Assembly: GCA_020740775.1 (NCBI GenBank) | Contig: JAHEWK010000009.1 | Span: forward strand, 1,426,001-1,490,000 | DNA length: 64,000 bases | Reading direction: 5' to 3' | From: Ilyonectria destructans | Taxonomy: Eukaryota > Ascomycota > Sordariomycetes > Hypocreales > Nectriaceae | Part shown: in pieces, positions 41,713-53,137 of the stretch | Numbering within the stretch: position 1 is the stretch's first letter | Layout: the number at the start of each line of letters is the position of its first letter | The notes under the pieces: generated by a model | The model's database searches: none | Told to the model about the DNA's origin: nothing | What the model saw: only the letters and a program-made list of their open reading frames with translations | Translations under genes and position numbers: made by a program

Positions 41713-42162
41713 CGTTGTGACCTTTTGTGTCACCAGACCGAAACTAAGGGGTGACCGTAGGAGATTAGACTGTGAACGATGGGGACCGACAGAATGTACC
41801 GATGACGAGGAGTCAGAAAGCGACGGGCAGGACAATGTGAAGGGAATTTGACGCGACAGGTTCGCAAGCCGCATTTTGCATTTTCGACACGCACTTCCCT
41901 GGGAGGCATCCTGCAGACGGAGGACGGGATAACGGAGATGAACTGACGGAACCCGGGTAAGCTTCCGGTTTTGTGGGCTCATTGGCCGCCGACATGAAAC
42001 AGTAAATGTGATTTATTATCGCAAACACACTGGACATATGCGGCATGTCGTGCGGCATTTTTTGAGGCTTGATCACAACGATTGCGGATGCCAGGGCTGG
42101 GCATTGAACCCCCCCAAGTCGCCATCACCGAAACCCCAGTTATTCAGCAGCTCTGCCACAAG

Positions 42163-42348
42163 TTATTGACGTCCAAACACGTCTGATTCCAGGCGTTCAA
42201 AAGGTCTGAATTGCCTTGCTACAAAACCCACGTTACATTCACACGAACTCTCGTGGCATTCACCCGTGGCTGTGCAACTCGTCCTTCCCGTCACGAACTG
42301 AAACGTGAATTTCCCGTTGCCATAATCCACGACAACAGCCGCGTGATA
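42163..42348 (-). other. Cysteine-rich coding-like fragment
   Basis: The minus frame reads NDYHAAVVVDYGNGKFTFQF, then TSCTATGECHESSCECNVGF, and ends at TAG 42165-42163 or nearby. The C-x5-C-x4-C-x-C spacing and beta-like strands are reminiscent of small secreted fungal proteins. There is no ATG start and a TAA lies just upstream in frame, so it is either an exon with an unseen junction or a remnant. Confidence 0.3.
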
Positions 42349-42382
42349 ATCATTCACCCCACCATGTTAGCCCCTATAGAAA

Positions 42383-42960
42383 TTAAGTAATATCCTCCTC
42401 AGCTTTGTGGTCGACCCGACATGGTGAATAACGCATCAGGAGATCATTCCACTCAGTCAACGTCAAGTACGTGAGTCCTGCCTGAGGCCTCGGGTCTGTC
42501 GTCACCATGGCCCTAAGGCATTTGTGGATCAACCGGGCTTCGAAAATAAACTTGGTCTTCAGCATGTTTCCAAGGTAGTTATTTTCGAATTCGAGACCGC
42601 ATTCTGCCATGACGATATCCGTGGGCGGGAGGCGGAGATTGCGGAGCCACATGGCGCGGATATCATCCCGTGTCTTCCGACAGATGAAGATATCGAATTG
42701 GGTTCGGGATACGAGATATTCAAGATAGTGCTGACTGCGGCGGCCACAGAGCGTCTGACGTTGGGAATACGTATCAGCAGATGAGATGGACGGGAGCAGG
42801 GAATGGGCTGACCTGAGGAGGAGAATGGCGACACATGTTGAGCGACGACCACCGGCAGAGGTTTTGATGATGAACTTCCACGTCGTAGAGTGTGAAATTC
42901 TAAGTGAGTATGCCTCTAGAGAGCAGATGGAGAGGTCAATAGGGGGTGAGGATTTCTTGA
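42383..42960 (-). CDS. Hypothetical protein fragment, 5' end unresolved
   Basis: The frame ends at TAA 42385-42383 and its last 110 codons look like real protein: HYLEYLVSRTQFDIFICRKT, DDIRAMWLRNLRLPPTDIVM, then FIFEARLIHKCLRAMVTTD and LTYLTLTEWNDLLMRYSP. No ATG precedes this in frame and the upstream part looks non-coding, so an upstream exon is likely. No family recognised. Confidence 0.4.
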
Positions 42961-43967
42961 TGAGGAAGCTGAAAAGGAGGAGCCCATTCGCATCCTCACA
43001 TGCTGATCGCCTTGCTCGACCTGAGACCCCCGGAGATGTTTGGTGCACTGGGCGTCATTGTTAGTCCTAAATGCAACACGCGTGGTTGTTTTGAGTGCCT
43101 TTGAAGAACCTGAAGGAGCCAGACAAAACTGAATTCATCCGCGCATATCAGTGCCTCCGGATTTTCTCTACTATTTACGGTGCCTCTCAATTTACTCTCT
43201 CCATAGCTTATTTATTACTCGCTGTCGCAAGGTCATGGGTTTCTCGGATCACTCTGCCAATTATTGATGGTAGTGCCACTGAAAACTGAGGATGGCATTT
43301 TGGGGGGATCTGCATAAAAATATGCAGCCTACACAATATCAATGAGGTCCACTGCGGTCAAAAATGTGGTCACAGATAATGGGCCATGATTCCCAAGCCC
43401 AGAAGTCATCGAGTCCACTCGTCATGCTCCGGCCGCTAGGCATCAACTGCTGCTCGATGCGCGGGAAGCCATCTGTCACTTGTCACTTCCTGGCTCTAGC
43501 CCCAAAGTTCAGCAGGTTTATTGACGCCCAGTCTCAGCCACTGCTATTCAGTCCACTGCTGACTTATTTGACAATAGCTTGGCCGTAGCGACCTTGGCAA
43601 CAGGGAGGTCAGCTGCGTAAGGTAGGGTGTGATTTGGCCGCTCATGAATTACGGGCGAAGTGCTGGATCTCGCCCGGGGAGAGGACGGATGGAAACGTGT
43701 AAACAGTTGAGTGAACAGCAACATCAACCGCATTGTATTGTAAAAATCACAGACTGGCGATGATATCGCCAAATCTTAAGAAGTAAAACCTAGAATGCCC
43801 ACGCAATTGATCCGTGGCAGCCAATCCATCCAAACCTCAACACAAGACAAGAACACTGGAACCGACAATCCCAACCAGACCACCACCATGTTCCAACAAA
43901 TCCGTGTTCCAGCTTTGCGACCTCACTACCCCTCTTCCTCGCCCTCGCCGCTCCCTTCTCCAGTATC

Positions 43968-44472
43968 CTATTTCTCTGCGTTTCGCCCCAGGTAGTCTCT
44001 CATCTGATTGATGAGTTCTACTTCTTCTTGTATCTTAATCAGAATAGACATATAGATCCCTTCAATTTTCTTCATATCTTCCCGCACCTTCTTCCAGGGG
44101 TTTTCAGTGTCCAATCCTGTGGGGTCGAGACATGTCAGTTCTGTTCTACTTTCATTACGTTAACGGGCCATTCAGCTCACCGGTACTCCCCTGATCCACC
44201 TCAGATGTGGAGTTTGAAGTTGCTGGAACGTCGCCTGTCTGTTTCTGCGATGCGTTGAGCCTTGGCTCGTTGGTAGTGGCGAGGTAAGCCTCGGAGAGGT
44301 AAGTCTCGATGAGGTGCTCCCGCTGCTCTCTAAGTTCTGGTATTCCTCGACAATAGTCGCAGATCACCCGAGTTATTCGCACTTGGCAAGATCTCGCTTC
44401 CGCTATGTCGGTTGCAAGGTCGATGGGCGGGATGCCGAGCACGATGGACTTTTTCTCGTTGGCGTTGGGCAT
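43968..44472 (-). CDS. Small two-exon coiled-coil protein, 146 aa
   Basis: Exons 44472-44181 and 44116-43968 total 441 nt. The 64-nt intron has a GTGAGC donor and a CCCCACAG acceptor. The start ATG has a good context (GTCAAGATGCCC). The first part reads MPNANEKKSIVLGIPPIDLA and contains VICDYCRGIPELREQREHLI. The second exon, PWKKVREDMKKIEGIYMSIL followed by KIQEEVELINQMRDYL, is a strong amphipathic helix or coiled coil. No known family. The second exon has no independent start and is easily missed without the splice. Likely cytosolic or nuclear; function unknown. Confidence 0.6.
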
Positions 44473-45331
44473 CTTGACGCGAAGAAGTTGCAGAAGGGAG
44501 CAGTGTTGATGAACGGGGAAAACGACGAGGGCGTAGTTCAAACCAAATTATTATCAAGATTCAGCTCTACTGGTAAGCATGTGACCTTCTTGGGTTATGA
44601 CACATTACGCAAACAATACTGCTAACCATGTACAATAGGCTTTTCCTCAATAGGGAGCCACGGAGATGCTTGACGAATACGGTGGACACATCCCCTCCGC
44701 TGTTTGCTTCCCCATCAGGTACACGGGTCTAAGACGGTCTAGTGCAGTCGGTGTGGCTCAGTGATCAGCTTAGCCGGTCAAATTGTGGAAGTAGCCAGCA
44801 ATGCACCTTGCTTCCTCACCCAGGTTGCAAACCTATCACTTCTTCGCGGCCCCGTTTCAGGCAAGGCATGGACAGAATTGCAAAACAAACACCAGGAGTA
44901 GTGATGAGAATGATTCCCAGTCACATCGTGTTCATAGTGAACAACCATCAACCAGACAATGGAGACAAGGGAGACATTGAGCATCAAACCCGACCGTGCG
45001 AGGGCATGGACCTCAACACACAAAGACATCACCGCATTTTGTGCCAAATGGCCACTGCAGGGAGGGCTCTGGAGCACGTCTCCAAAGACCGGTTTATGCT
45101 TGTATGCCATTGTGTTAGAACATGTCGACCATCATCAATGTTCAATGTTTTGACCGAACGAAAGTTTGCACAATATTTCGCAAGGAGTATTGAGATTTAA
45201 TACCAACGCGGTGTGCCTCTCTCCGTCCCTCTCCCATGATCATTCCACCACCCCAATCGACCGCCATCATATAGCAACACGATTCACCATCTTCACACAT
45301 CACTGCCTGTTGCGACAAGTCCTTACGTACC
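44473..45331. other. Intergenic, nothing recognised
   Basis: ORFs here have no domain support and overlap on both strands. Confidence 0.45.
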
Positions 45332-45703
45332 ATGGACTCATCGCTCAAATTCCTCCACCTACAGCAGCACGGTCGCTATCAGTGCTTCGGCGAGGTACCA
45401 CCTTCACGCCCAGTCTCACCTTTGAATTGGCCCAACAACAAGGCTCCTGAGTGGAAAGTGGTTTACACCGGCTGCTCTATTGGCCGGGGCTTTTTTGGTC
45501 CGCTCCCCGGTCGCAGAGCAATTGCTCGCTGCGTGAACTCTGTCATTGCAATTTTGGGCCTGTTCTGTTATTGCACAGCTGGAGTCATTATCAGGCGAGT
45601 GTACTCTGCATGTCTCGTCGTGAGGGAACTCGGCTTTTGGTACATCTTTTGGCGGTTTTTCCAGATTCACTTCGGCTCCTATCACGAACGCAACGTCTAT
45701 TAA
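45332..45703 (+). CDS. Hypothetical membrane protein, 123 aa
   Basis: ATG at 45332 in a fair context (GTACCATGGAC) gives MDSSLKFLHLQQHGRYQCFG. A hydrophobic stretch, CVNSVIAILGLFCYCTAGVI, is flanked by Arg residues and followed by a second aromatic-rich stretch, ELGFWYIFWRFFQIHF. Possibly a one- or two-pass membrane protein. No family recognised; chance ORF not excluded. Confidence 0.4.
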   Translation: MDSSLKFLHLQQHGRYQCFGEVPPSRPVSPLNWPNNKAPEWKVVYTGCSIGRGFFGPLPGRRAIARCVNSVIAILGLFCYCTAGVIIRRVYSACLVVRELGFWYIFWRFFQIHFGSYHERNVY

Positions 45704-48347
45704 TAGGAGATCAGCTTCTATCGTCTTCTACGAGACCTCTATTGCCGTTTCTTCATTCGCGACCAGAGTGTAGACTCGATTTGCTAACAGTGGCTAAACA
45801 AAATGGTTGGAACTCCCCTGTCCGGTTCCAGAAATACCCATCCATACATGAGACCACGGGAAAATGGTGTGAAGCAGGAAGTCAGGCAGACAAGTCCCAA
45901 GCGGGACCATGATTGATGCGGGGCTTTGATCGGGCGACCTACATAACAGGGATGGGTAGATGAGAGCTTAGACAACCAGTGTTATGGAGTATTGATGGGA
46001 AATCTATGCGGCAAGATGTGGTTCTGAATTCAACTTGCGGTTTTCTTTGCGACATACAGCGCTTCCATAATTGCGCTCTCTTCTGATGTGCGACCTTGTC
46101 AAAATTAATGGTCATAAATCTCACACACGTCAATCATCAATCCGGTGACTACCCCTGTCTCTTGATCATCTTCGTGGCGGTACTCATGTGGCGCCGGGGC
46201 AACGCTGTTTGTTGGTAGAGACGGGGAAGGAAACGGGGGAAAGATCGACAGGCATCGCGGGGAAAAGCGGCATTCCCGGTGACCAGTGAGGCACTGGTCA
46301 ACTCACGTACCACTTAGTCTTCTCTTCACTTTTCAGCGCCTCCAAGGCGGCCCCAAGGTTGGGTTCTGGACTCACTACTCTTCTCTAGTTAAGGACTTCC
46401 ACAGGTCCCGAGTAGAGGTAGCCATGATTTGATTCCATCTTGCCTCCTCGCGTCCGCAGCTGGTGGAGTCCGCCGCCAGGAATAGGAGGCTGCAGCTTTG
46501 GTGTGAGCGCAGGTTTCACTCCCGATTCTGGGGGGCGATGCTCTATGGATCCCTCTCCTGCTAGCTTCCGAGAGGCAGTGGTATTGTGAAACCCAATTTT
46601 CTTTTTCTCCGGCTGTGGCTGGTTCTCGTGGTCACTTGCACAGAGGAGCTACGACACATGATGGTGTAGCGAGCCGTTGTTGATGACCCCAGCCAGCCTC
46701 CTCTCCAACCATGTCCGTGAAACTGTATACATCCGCTAGACTGTAACGTACAAAGTGTGAACAGCGATCCTGTAAACGCATGCAGCCGTCGTTTTCTCGT
46801 ATACGACTGTGAACGGTGACACCAACCCAACTGTGGGAGGCCCAACGCTGCGCCCCATTGGCGTTGGTCGGCGCTACACAATACGTCTGAACATGAATAC
46901 AACGCCACCAAAACGCGCAAGATGATGCACCTCTTCTGATACGTCCAAGTCGGTCTGTATCTTGCCGTCGGCCAAGCTTGAATAAGACTAGACCATATGT
47001 GCCCTGTTCGTTCTGGTCAAGCTAGCTGTGTGGTTCCGTCGGTCGCGTTCCACTCAAAGTAGAGAGCCGACAGCTCGTTTTCAGACCAGCCAAAACGCAA
47101 CTTCCCATTGCAAGCCAGCAGCAATACCAACCACGTCAATTGGTGGTGAATTGGTTTGGGTTTTAGTCTGTCTGCATCCTCCCGTTGATTTTCTTCGTAT
47201 TCTAGGCAGAACCATGATGTGGTCATCATTTGAGCCTACTAGGCAGGGAGGCCGCCGCCTTCGAATCCTCCTGTCGGGAACTAGAAACAGCAGTCATGAG
47301 GCAATTCCGTGTTGTTCCGTCTTACCGTCAGTGGCTTTTGCATTCCAAAACATTCACTTGCTCGTCACCGGTCAGCCAGAGGAGTTGCATGTTCCCGGGG
47401 GTCGGCTGGCTTCATGTCCAAAACCCACCACGTGTTCGACTGGCATGAGGAGTCCTTCATTGGGTTTGTTCTTGATGATCCAAGGGCCTGCTGGCCAGTG
47501 CATATCTGCTGCCTTTCACGTGTAGCTGGTACATACGACCATAGCTCTTAGAAAATACGGGATCCCGTCCGCTCTCCCTTAGTCAAGCTGAGAAGCGGCG
47601 AATTAGTACTCGGGTCGGTGACGACCGGGGAATCCTCGCTGTTGTATGTTGTTTTTGAAGTTTTTTTTTTGGCTCGTGTTTGGACATGGGAGGCGAGATC
47701 CACGCTTCCCCGTTGAAATATTCAGCGGGTGGTTGGGTTGTCTCACCAGCCTGCATGTTTCCGTCGCTTGGCCTCAGGTTCCACACCGACGGTTTCACAA
47801 AATATTGTGTCTCCAACTCTCTGAATAGGCAGTCATGCAAATATGTCCAGAGACAGCAGTTGTCAGCCGGAGCCGTCTGTATTCCCTGTGGTCTTCATTG
47901 TATCTAAAGCTCACGCGCCCGATCATTCTGACATCTTGAGCTCGACTCGTCAACTAGACTCTCACTCCCCCACCTTCCCCTCCCTGGTGTACCACGAAGA
48001 TGCTCAGGCGGTCGGATCGTCTCGATTTCTTTACCCCGGCGCCTGTGCCTTCCCGGTGAGATCGGGGCGCTGCAGCGGGGGCGGTGATGGCCTCAATCAC
48101 AATACGGGTTGCATTTCGGGTTGGGACATTTTGGTTACGTCTAGTCACCGTAGCTTCTATATCTCTGGTTGAAGAACAAGGCGCTCAATGTATGAGGCTC
48201 TATACTCCGCCTCTTCGGGTCATGTATTTAATGTAGTCATCTCCCCAACTTCAAAATCCATTTCATTCAACCATCTCAGTATCAGTATTGCTGCTCGGTT
48301 CTTGTCATCTTCAACATCTCACAATCTTACCTCCTTGGATTCTCCTA
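45704..48347. other. Long gene-poor stretch
   Basis: About 2.6 kb of ordinary base composition with overlapping ORFs below 170 codons, none with a domain. The right end is the promoter of the 449-aa gene. Confidence 0.45.
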
Positions 48348-49697
48348 ATGTCTCTCGACGAGACACTTCGCAAACTCACCATGGGGACAACGGCTGCCTC
48401 CGAGTCTGTCCCGAACACGACGGGATGGTGCTCTAACTTGGACTGTCCCAATACCACGACACCGCCCTCCGCCCTCACTCCGTCGAACACCACCGTCAAC
48501 GGGCCATCCTCCAAGTTTATCACCTTGGACCATGGGACGTCATTAGCCTTGATTGCCTCCCTCACTCCGCCTAAAACGCCCTCTGCAGAGGACTTCACCA
48601 CGCCCCCCGTTTCGGATAAGCACCGAACTTTTAGTGTCATGAGGTTTCACACTGCCATCCCTGAGCCGGAAGACCCTACAAGCCCTGTCATGGTCATGCT
48701 CATCGCTGGACAGCGCTTCGACCCCAGCCAGGTGAAGTGCCCGGGGAGTGTAAGGTACGCTCTCACCGACACGCAATTGAACCGTCTCTACGACATAGCC
48801 AGTCTCGAACCGGCATTCGACGGCCCCAGGTCCCCGAATGGTCCATCCCTCTATGTCGCCACGCTGGCACAGTGCTCCGGCTCCCTCAATCCGTTCCAGC
48901 CAAAGAATCACCCCCTCATCCTCAGCGAGACTGAACAGGAGCGCATCTTCGACAGGCTCAAGAAAGATCAGGTTCTGTTCGATGTCGATACGGTCGCTCG
49001 CGCAGTACTCTACCCTCTCACCGAGTTCCAGCAGGAATGGGTCTTCACCAGCCAACCGGAGCCTCAGGGGTTGATAGTCTTGGTCCCTCTTGGCCAGTTC
49101 TTGACTGCTCCGAAGTCTGGAACCATTGAGCTTGTATCACGAGGCTTCACTCGTGAGCAGAAGACTGTAGTCGGGAATATCCTTTCGAAGAAACACCCAG
49201 GCCTTTACGGGCCTGCAGATTCATTTCGACCCTCGCTGATCATCTATGGCTACCGTGGCTACATCAAGGCCCCAGGAGTTCCATTCGTTCTCCATCCCAC
49301 TGAACAGCTCCAGTTTGGGAGGCGGATGCGGACATCGCCCCATGTCAGACACTACGATCCTGACCAACTCCACATCGTTACACTCGACGATAGCGAGCAG
49401 TACGAAGTATTCCGGATGCTTGAGAACACCGAAACCTCGGCCGAACTTGGCATCATTTCGGCCGAACAGGACCCCGCCACTTCCACATGTCCTGTCCGCG
49501 AGACTAAACCCTCCCCGGCTGATGTCGCCGAAGCCATCAAGGGTGCCTTTTCCAACGGCACTAGTGGTCTACCCGCCGAAATCCAGAAGCACACCATCGA
49601 AACAAAGCACTACATCGTGTTGCGACGGAGCCTCCAAGACGACGGCCGGTTGCTGATCGGCTCCCAGATGGCCTTAAGCCGAGATTTGGGAAGTTAA
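48348..49697 (+). CDS. Hypothetical protein, 449 aa
   Basis: Single exon with ATG at 48348 (MSLDETLRKL); earlier in-frame codons have no ATG. The first 100 residues are Thr/Ser/Pro-rich and probably disordered (NTTTPPSALTPSNTTVNGPS). The rest is a globular-looking region: SPVMVMLIAGQRFDPSQVK, LTDTQLNRLYDIASLEPAF, EFQQEWVFTSQPEPQGLIVL and RPSLIIYGYRGYIKAPGVPF. No family or catalytic motif was recognised. No signal peptide or membrane segment. The long open frame with even codon use supports a real gene. Confidence 0.65.
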   Translation: MSLDETLRKLTMGTTAASESVPNTTGWCSNLDCPNTTTPPSALTPSNTTVNGPSSKFITLDHGTSLALIASLTPPKTPSAEDFTTPPVSDKHRTFSVMRFHTAIPEPEDPTSPVMVMLIAGQRFDPSQVKCPGSVRYALTDTQLNRLYDIASLEPAFDGPRSPNGPSLYVATLAQCSGSLNPFQPKNHPLILSETEQERIFDRLKKDQVLFDVDTVARAVLYPLTEFQQEWVFTSQPEPQGLIVLVPLGQFLTAPKSGTIELVSRGFTREQKTVVGNILSKKHPGLYGPADSFRPSLIIYGYRGYIKAPGVPFVLHPTEQLQFGRRMRTSPHVRHYDPDQLHIVTLDDSEQYEVFRMLENTETSAELGIISAEQDPATSTCPVRETKPSPADVAEAIKGAFSNGTSGLPAEIQKHTIETKHYIVLRRSLQDDGRLLIGSQMALSRDLGS

Positions 49698-50349
49698 ATG
49701 AGATATTTTAGTGTGGGCAGTTGACTTTTTTTCTTTCTTGGATTGTTCAGCAAATTGTGAGGTTGAGATTGGCGGGGTTGAGATGAATAAAGCTAGCAGA
49801 AAAACAAAAACAATATTGGACAGAACAGTTTGTATTTAGACTGGCAATTAGCAGTAGTTTGGAGTCAATATCACTTGATGCCTCTGCCGTTTTTTTTTTC
49901 TGGTCAACTTGTTTGACACATGTGATCTACAATTCTTCGAGAGCCAAACAATCACTACAGGCCACATCAATCCGCTCGATGCTTTGAATTGAACATGCGT
50001 GGTGTTTCGTAGGACAAAGGCGAGGTTTGGCGGGCAGCCGCTAATTATTGGGCTGGTTTTCTTTTTTTAGCGGAAAGTGTGGTGAGTTCCAGTGGAACCA
50101 CCGCCTGTGAGTGTCCACTGGACCGTCCATCTCGCCTGCCATCTTAGTGGAGGAGCAAACGCCGTGTCAATCACGCGCCAGCGTCCCGCAAACGACTTGG
50201 GCCTGTTTGTTCAGACCTCATCGAAAACGCTTCTCGGTCATGATTCCCGCCTGAAACTCCGTTGCTGGGCGCATTTTCTCTTGCATCTCTTCTTCCTTTC
50301 TTCCTTTCGTCGCGGCTTCTTTGCGGCTTCATCAACTCCTGCTGCAACA
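49698..50349. other. Intergenic
   Basis: Contains several T-runs and the upstream region of the protease pseudogene. Nothing else recognised. Confidence 0.45.
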
Positions 50350-52548
50350 ATGGCGAAACCAGCAGCGTGTGCAACCACTCTTGAATCCCACGCTACGCAT
50401 CTGGGAGGTCCTGGTCCTCCCAGACAGCCGACCCAGCGCTCAGTTTTGCCCAGTCTCGTTCCTCGCGCTTCTCGTTTCTCTCGCACCTCAGCTTCATCTG
50501 ACTCGATCGTCGCATCTCTAGACCCAGAAACCGAAGACGTCTCCCCACAGACACCGCCTCGGCGAGTGTCGCGGAACACGAGCATCGACTCGGATGTAAG
50601 TGGCTTCCCCGTGGCATCCGCTTCGCCTCCCCTCTCTTTGGTGCTGCTCCGAGACGATCCTCGTATGGCGCAAACAAACCCCAACAGGTAGGTACCTATA
50701 AATCGCCTGAAATAATGCTAACGTGCGACTTCCCATGTCTAGAATCGAGAATCTCCCATCAGCGCCGATACAATTCAGAATTCTCGTCACATCCTGCCCG
50801 TTACCCACCCTCTTCGCTCAAATCCAACGTTTACCGCGGCCAATTCCAATCAAACCGGGGCGACTTCAACAACGACTGACGAGGCCCTGACACCTCGAAA
50901 ACACCGGCGCAGAGAAAAATACACAAAGACATGCGACAGTCACACCCAAAAGCTCGACAGCTACTGGAATGGCAGGGGCTAGGTGCCTCCCGACAAATCT
51001 GTTGATAGCCTTTGTCGAAACACCCTGCTTCAGATCAAGATGATTTCGGAGGCCGCCATGAAAGCGACACCACCGATACCCCTAGTGGACTTGACAGTGC
51101 CCGGGGGAGTGCTTCATGGTCTGCAGATGACTTGCCCTACGCTAGAAGCAGCTCGCAAGGGGTTCGACAAGATGCTCGAACAGAGGGTGAAGCATCACCA
51201 CAACCAGGAGAACCAATACGGCGAACGCGTTGATGAGCTATACGAGGACCTGGAGGAGCGGCGCAAGCACCAATGGCAGAAAGAGGGTGACAAGGTCGTC
51301 GACGGCCTTGACGCTCCCATTCCCTCCTCGCCCATGCTTCACTGTGCTCCATTGTGGATTAGTGAAGGCGAGAACGACGGCGATGACGAGTATGATAACA
51401 TCTTCCTCCGAATGCCCACACCACCACTCGAGTCAGCCATCTTGCCTAGCCTCTGGGGGCCGACGCCGACACCAACTCTCGGGACGCCGACTGCTGAGTC
51501 TTAGGAAGATAGCTCGACTACCCAATGCCTCAACCCGACCGTCTGGCGTCTCAGATCCGGCTCCAGGCTTCCTGGGCTTGATGTTTTCAACCTTTTACGT
51601 CGTCTTGTTTCTCTGTCTCCCTTCGATGCCGTCGCCGTCGACCCGCGCATGATCGACAAACCGCCGTCCCAGGCCATGCGAGACCAGATCGCAGAAGCTT
51701 CGCGCATGGTATTTGTGCCCGTTTATCTTGCAGAGATGCAACATTGGGTTCTCGTCGTCCTTCAGGCTCCCAACAAACTGGCCCTCCTCGACCCTCTCCC
51801 CACGGACGACATGGATGAGATATGCGAGCGGATTGAGGTAATGCAGCTGGGTTTGTTGTCTATGTGTGGCAACAAGTGGGAGTCGGACTCGCCTGAAGTC
51901 TATAGAGTTGAATGCGCTCCCCTGGAGAGCGGGGACGACTGTGCCGTTGCCCTTCTTGTCAATGCCATGCACATGCTGACCCAAACTGATCCCTTCTCAA
52001 ACACCGGCTATCGTGTTTGGCGACGGGTGTTTGCTGTGTGGATTCAAGACGACACATGCGTCTTGGACAATTCTCTGTGCGAGCCCCTGCGCATCTCCCT
52101 CAACAGCCACCACCACATTGGGTTAGCCACTGCCAAGTTCACCGAGTACCGAAAGTTACATGAATCTACGAGTAAGGTGGCCAAAGTGCTTGGTAGTCTA
52201 CGCCGGATCTGGAGTCCTTCGGCGAGGCACGAACACAGTCAGACACACACGACTTGGGAACACGAGTTTCAACACCCCGCTATTGGGTCGCAGTCGATTC
52301 ATGGCGGACTCCTTAACGAGCTGATCCAGTCGCAGGCTGCCTTGGAAATTCTCGAGTCGCGTCGTTTTCGGAGCCTTGCAATGAAGGCGGAGCTGAAGGA
52401 GTGCATCGCAGGGCTGGAACGTCAACACCGGGAGTGCTTGGCAAACCGAGGACACGTCGAACGTATTCTGGAGCAGCTGGATGTAGACATGGCCCAGTTG
52501 GAGCGAAAGATGAAAGACTTGCAGGACTTTGTTCAAAGATGGGAGTAG
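50350..52548 (+). pseudogene. Ulp1-like cysteine protease (C48 type), two in-frame stops
   Basis: Best reconstruction is exon 1 at 50350-50687 and exon 2 at 50763-52548, intron with GTAGGT donor, TGCTAACG branch and CATCAG acceptor; together 708 codons. TAG codons at 50980-50982 and 51502-51504 interrupt exon 2, and frame is kept through both. The N-terminal half is low complexity and basic. The protease core shows the C48 triad in order: His in MQHWVLVVL (51742-51744), Asp in ALLDPLP (51790-51792), Cys in SGDDCAVALLVNA (51940-51942). A C-terminal coiled coil (LKECIAGLERQHRECLANRG onward) follows. C48 enzymes remove SUMO or related modifiers, and related genes also occur in fungal mobile elements. 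The last segment from ATG 51649 could still make 299 aa with the triad. Stops fit C-to-T or G-to-A changes. Confidence 0.7.
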
Positions 52549-53036
52549 GGAGACAGTGGAGCGGAAGGGTGACGAATTGTCCTGGTATCTAGCTTTTGAT
52601 GTGTGGTCGAATGCAGCCATACGCGCATGTCCAGAACCTATTAGTCCAGGATTTTTTTTATCGTTCATCATGTCCACTCCTCCCGAAACTTAAATGCATG
52701 AGCCAGTCCATGATGGGCAGGGGTCGTATCCGTCATGACACCTCATCTGCCGTGCTCGCAATCTACCTTTGGTCCACATGTTATTGTGCGATAGGCCAGA
52801 GAGATGCATGCCCAGCTCGACAAGATTCCGGCAACTATAAGCACATTCTCTTGCAAGTTGTCCACTAACGATCCGCCACCACATTCAACCCGCCCTAGCC
52901 GCCTTCAAAATTACATCTCATCCCAAGATGTTACCCACACAACCCAAGAGTTCACACACGCCACAATGTCGTTTGCTGAATCAATTGCTATCAATATAGT
53001 CCACCTACGACGCGTATTACGTCATCAAACCCGTAA
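52549..53036. other. Intergenic, nothing recognised
   Basis: Lies between the protease pseudogene and the tRNA-Ser gene. No supported ORF. Confidence 0.5.
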
Positions 53037-53118
53037 GGCGCAGTGGCAGAGTGGTCTAATGCGTATGACTCGAAATCATATCTCCTCGGAGGCGTCTGTT
53101 CGAATCAGGCCTGCGTCG
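53037..53118 (+). tRNA. tRNA-Ser (anticodon CGA)
   Basis: The acceptor stem GGCGCAG (53037-53043) pairs with CTGCGTC (53111-53117, one G-T pair), followed by discriminator G, as is usual for Ser. The A-box reads TGGCAGAGTGG. The anticodon stem TATGA/TCATA encloses loop CTCGAAA with anticodon CGA, reading UCG codons. A long variable arm (TCTCCTCGGAGG) is typical of class II tRNAs. The T-arm is GTCTG-TTCGAAT-CAGGC. No intron. Confidence 0.95.
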
Positions 53119-53130
53119 GAAGTTTGTGTT

Positions 53131-53137
53131 CTTTTTT
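53131..53137 (+). terminator. Pol III terminator of tRNA-Ser
   Basis: A run of seven T begins about 13 nt after the tRNA 3' end, the usual RNA polymerase III stop signal. Confidence 0.8.

Larger units (their letters stand above)
41073..43967. other. Gene-poor region with weak ORFs
   Basis: Only low-confidence coding pieces are seen here (41509-41712, 42163-42348 and 42383-42960, all minus). A tRNA-like B-box at about 42092-42102 was considered and rejected. Confidence 0.45.

Noticed and set aside
41509..41982. 157-codon minus frame as one gene
   Set aside because: The upstream part reads like untranslated sequence; only the shorter ORF with a signal-like start is kept, at low confidence.
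42060..42165. Second tRNA-like locus on the minus strand
   Set aside because: A TGGCAGAGCTG A-box and a GGTTCAATGCC B-box-like sequence are present, but the T-stem and acceptor stem do not pair, so a tRNA is not supported; a tRNA-derived relic remains possible.
47028..47525. 165-codon plus frame
   Set aside because: No domain, atypical composition, and overlaps other equally weak frames.
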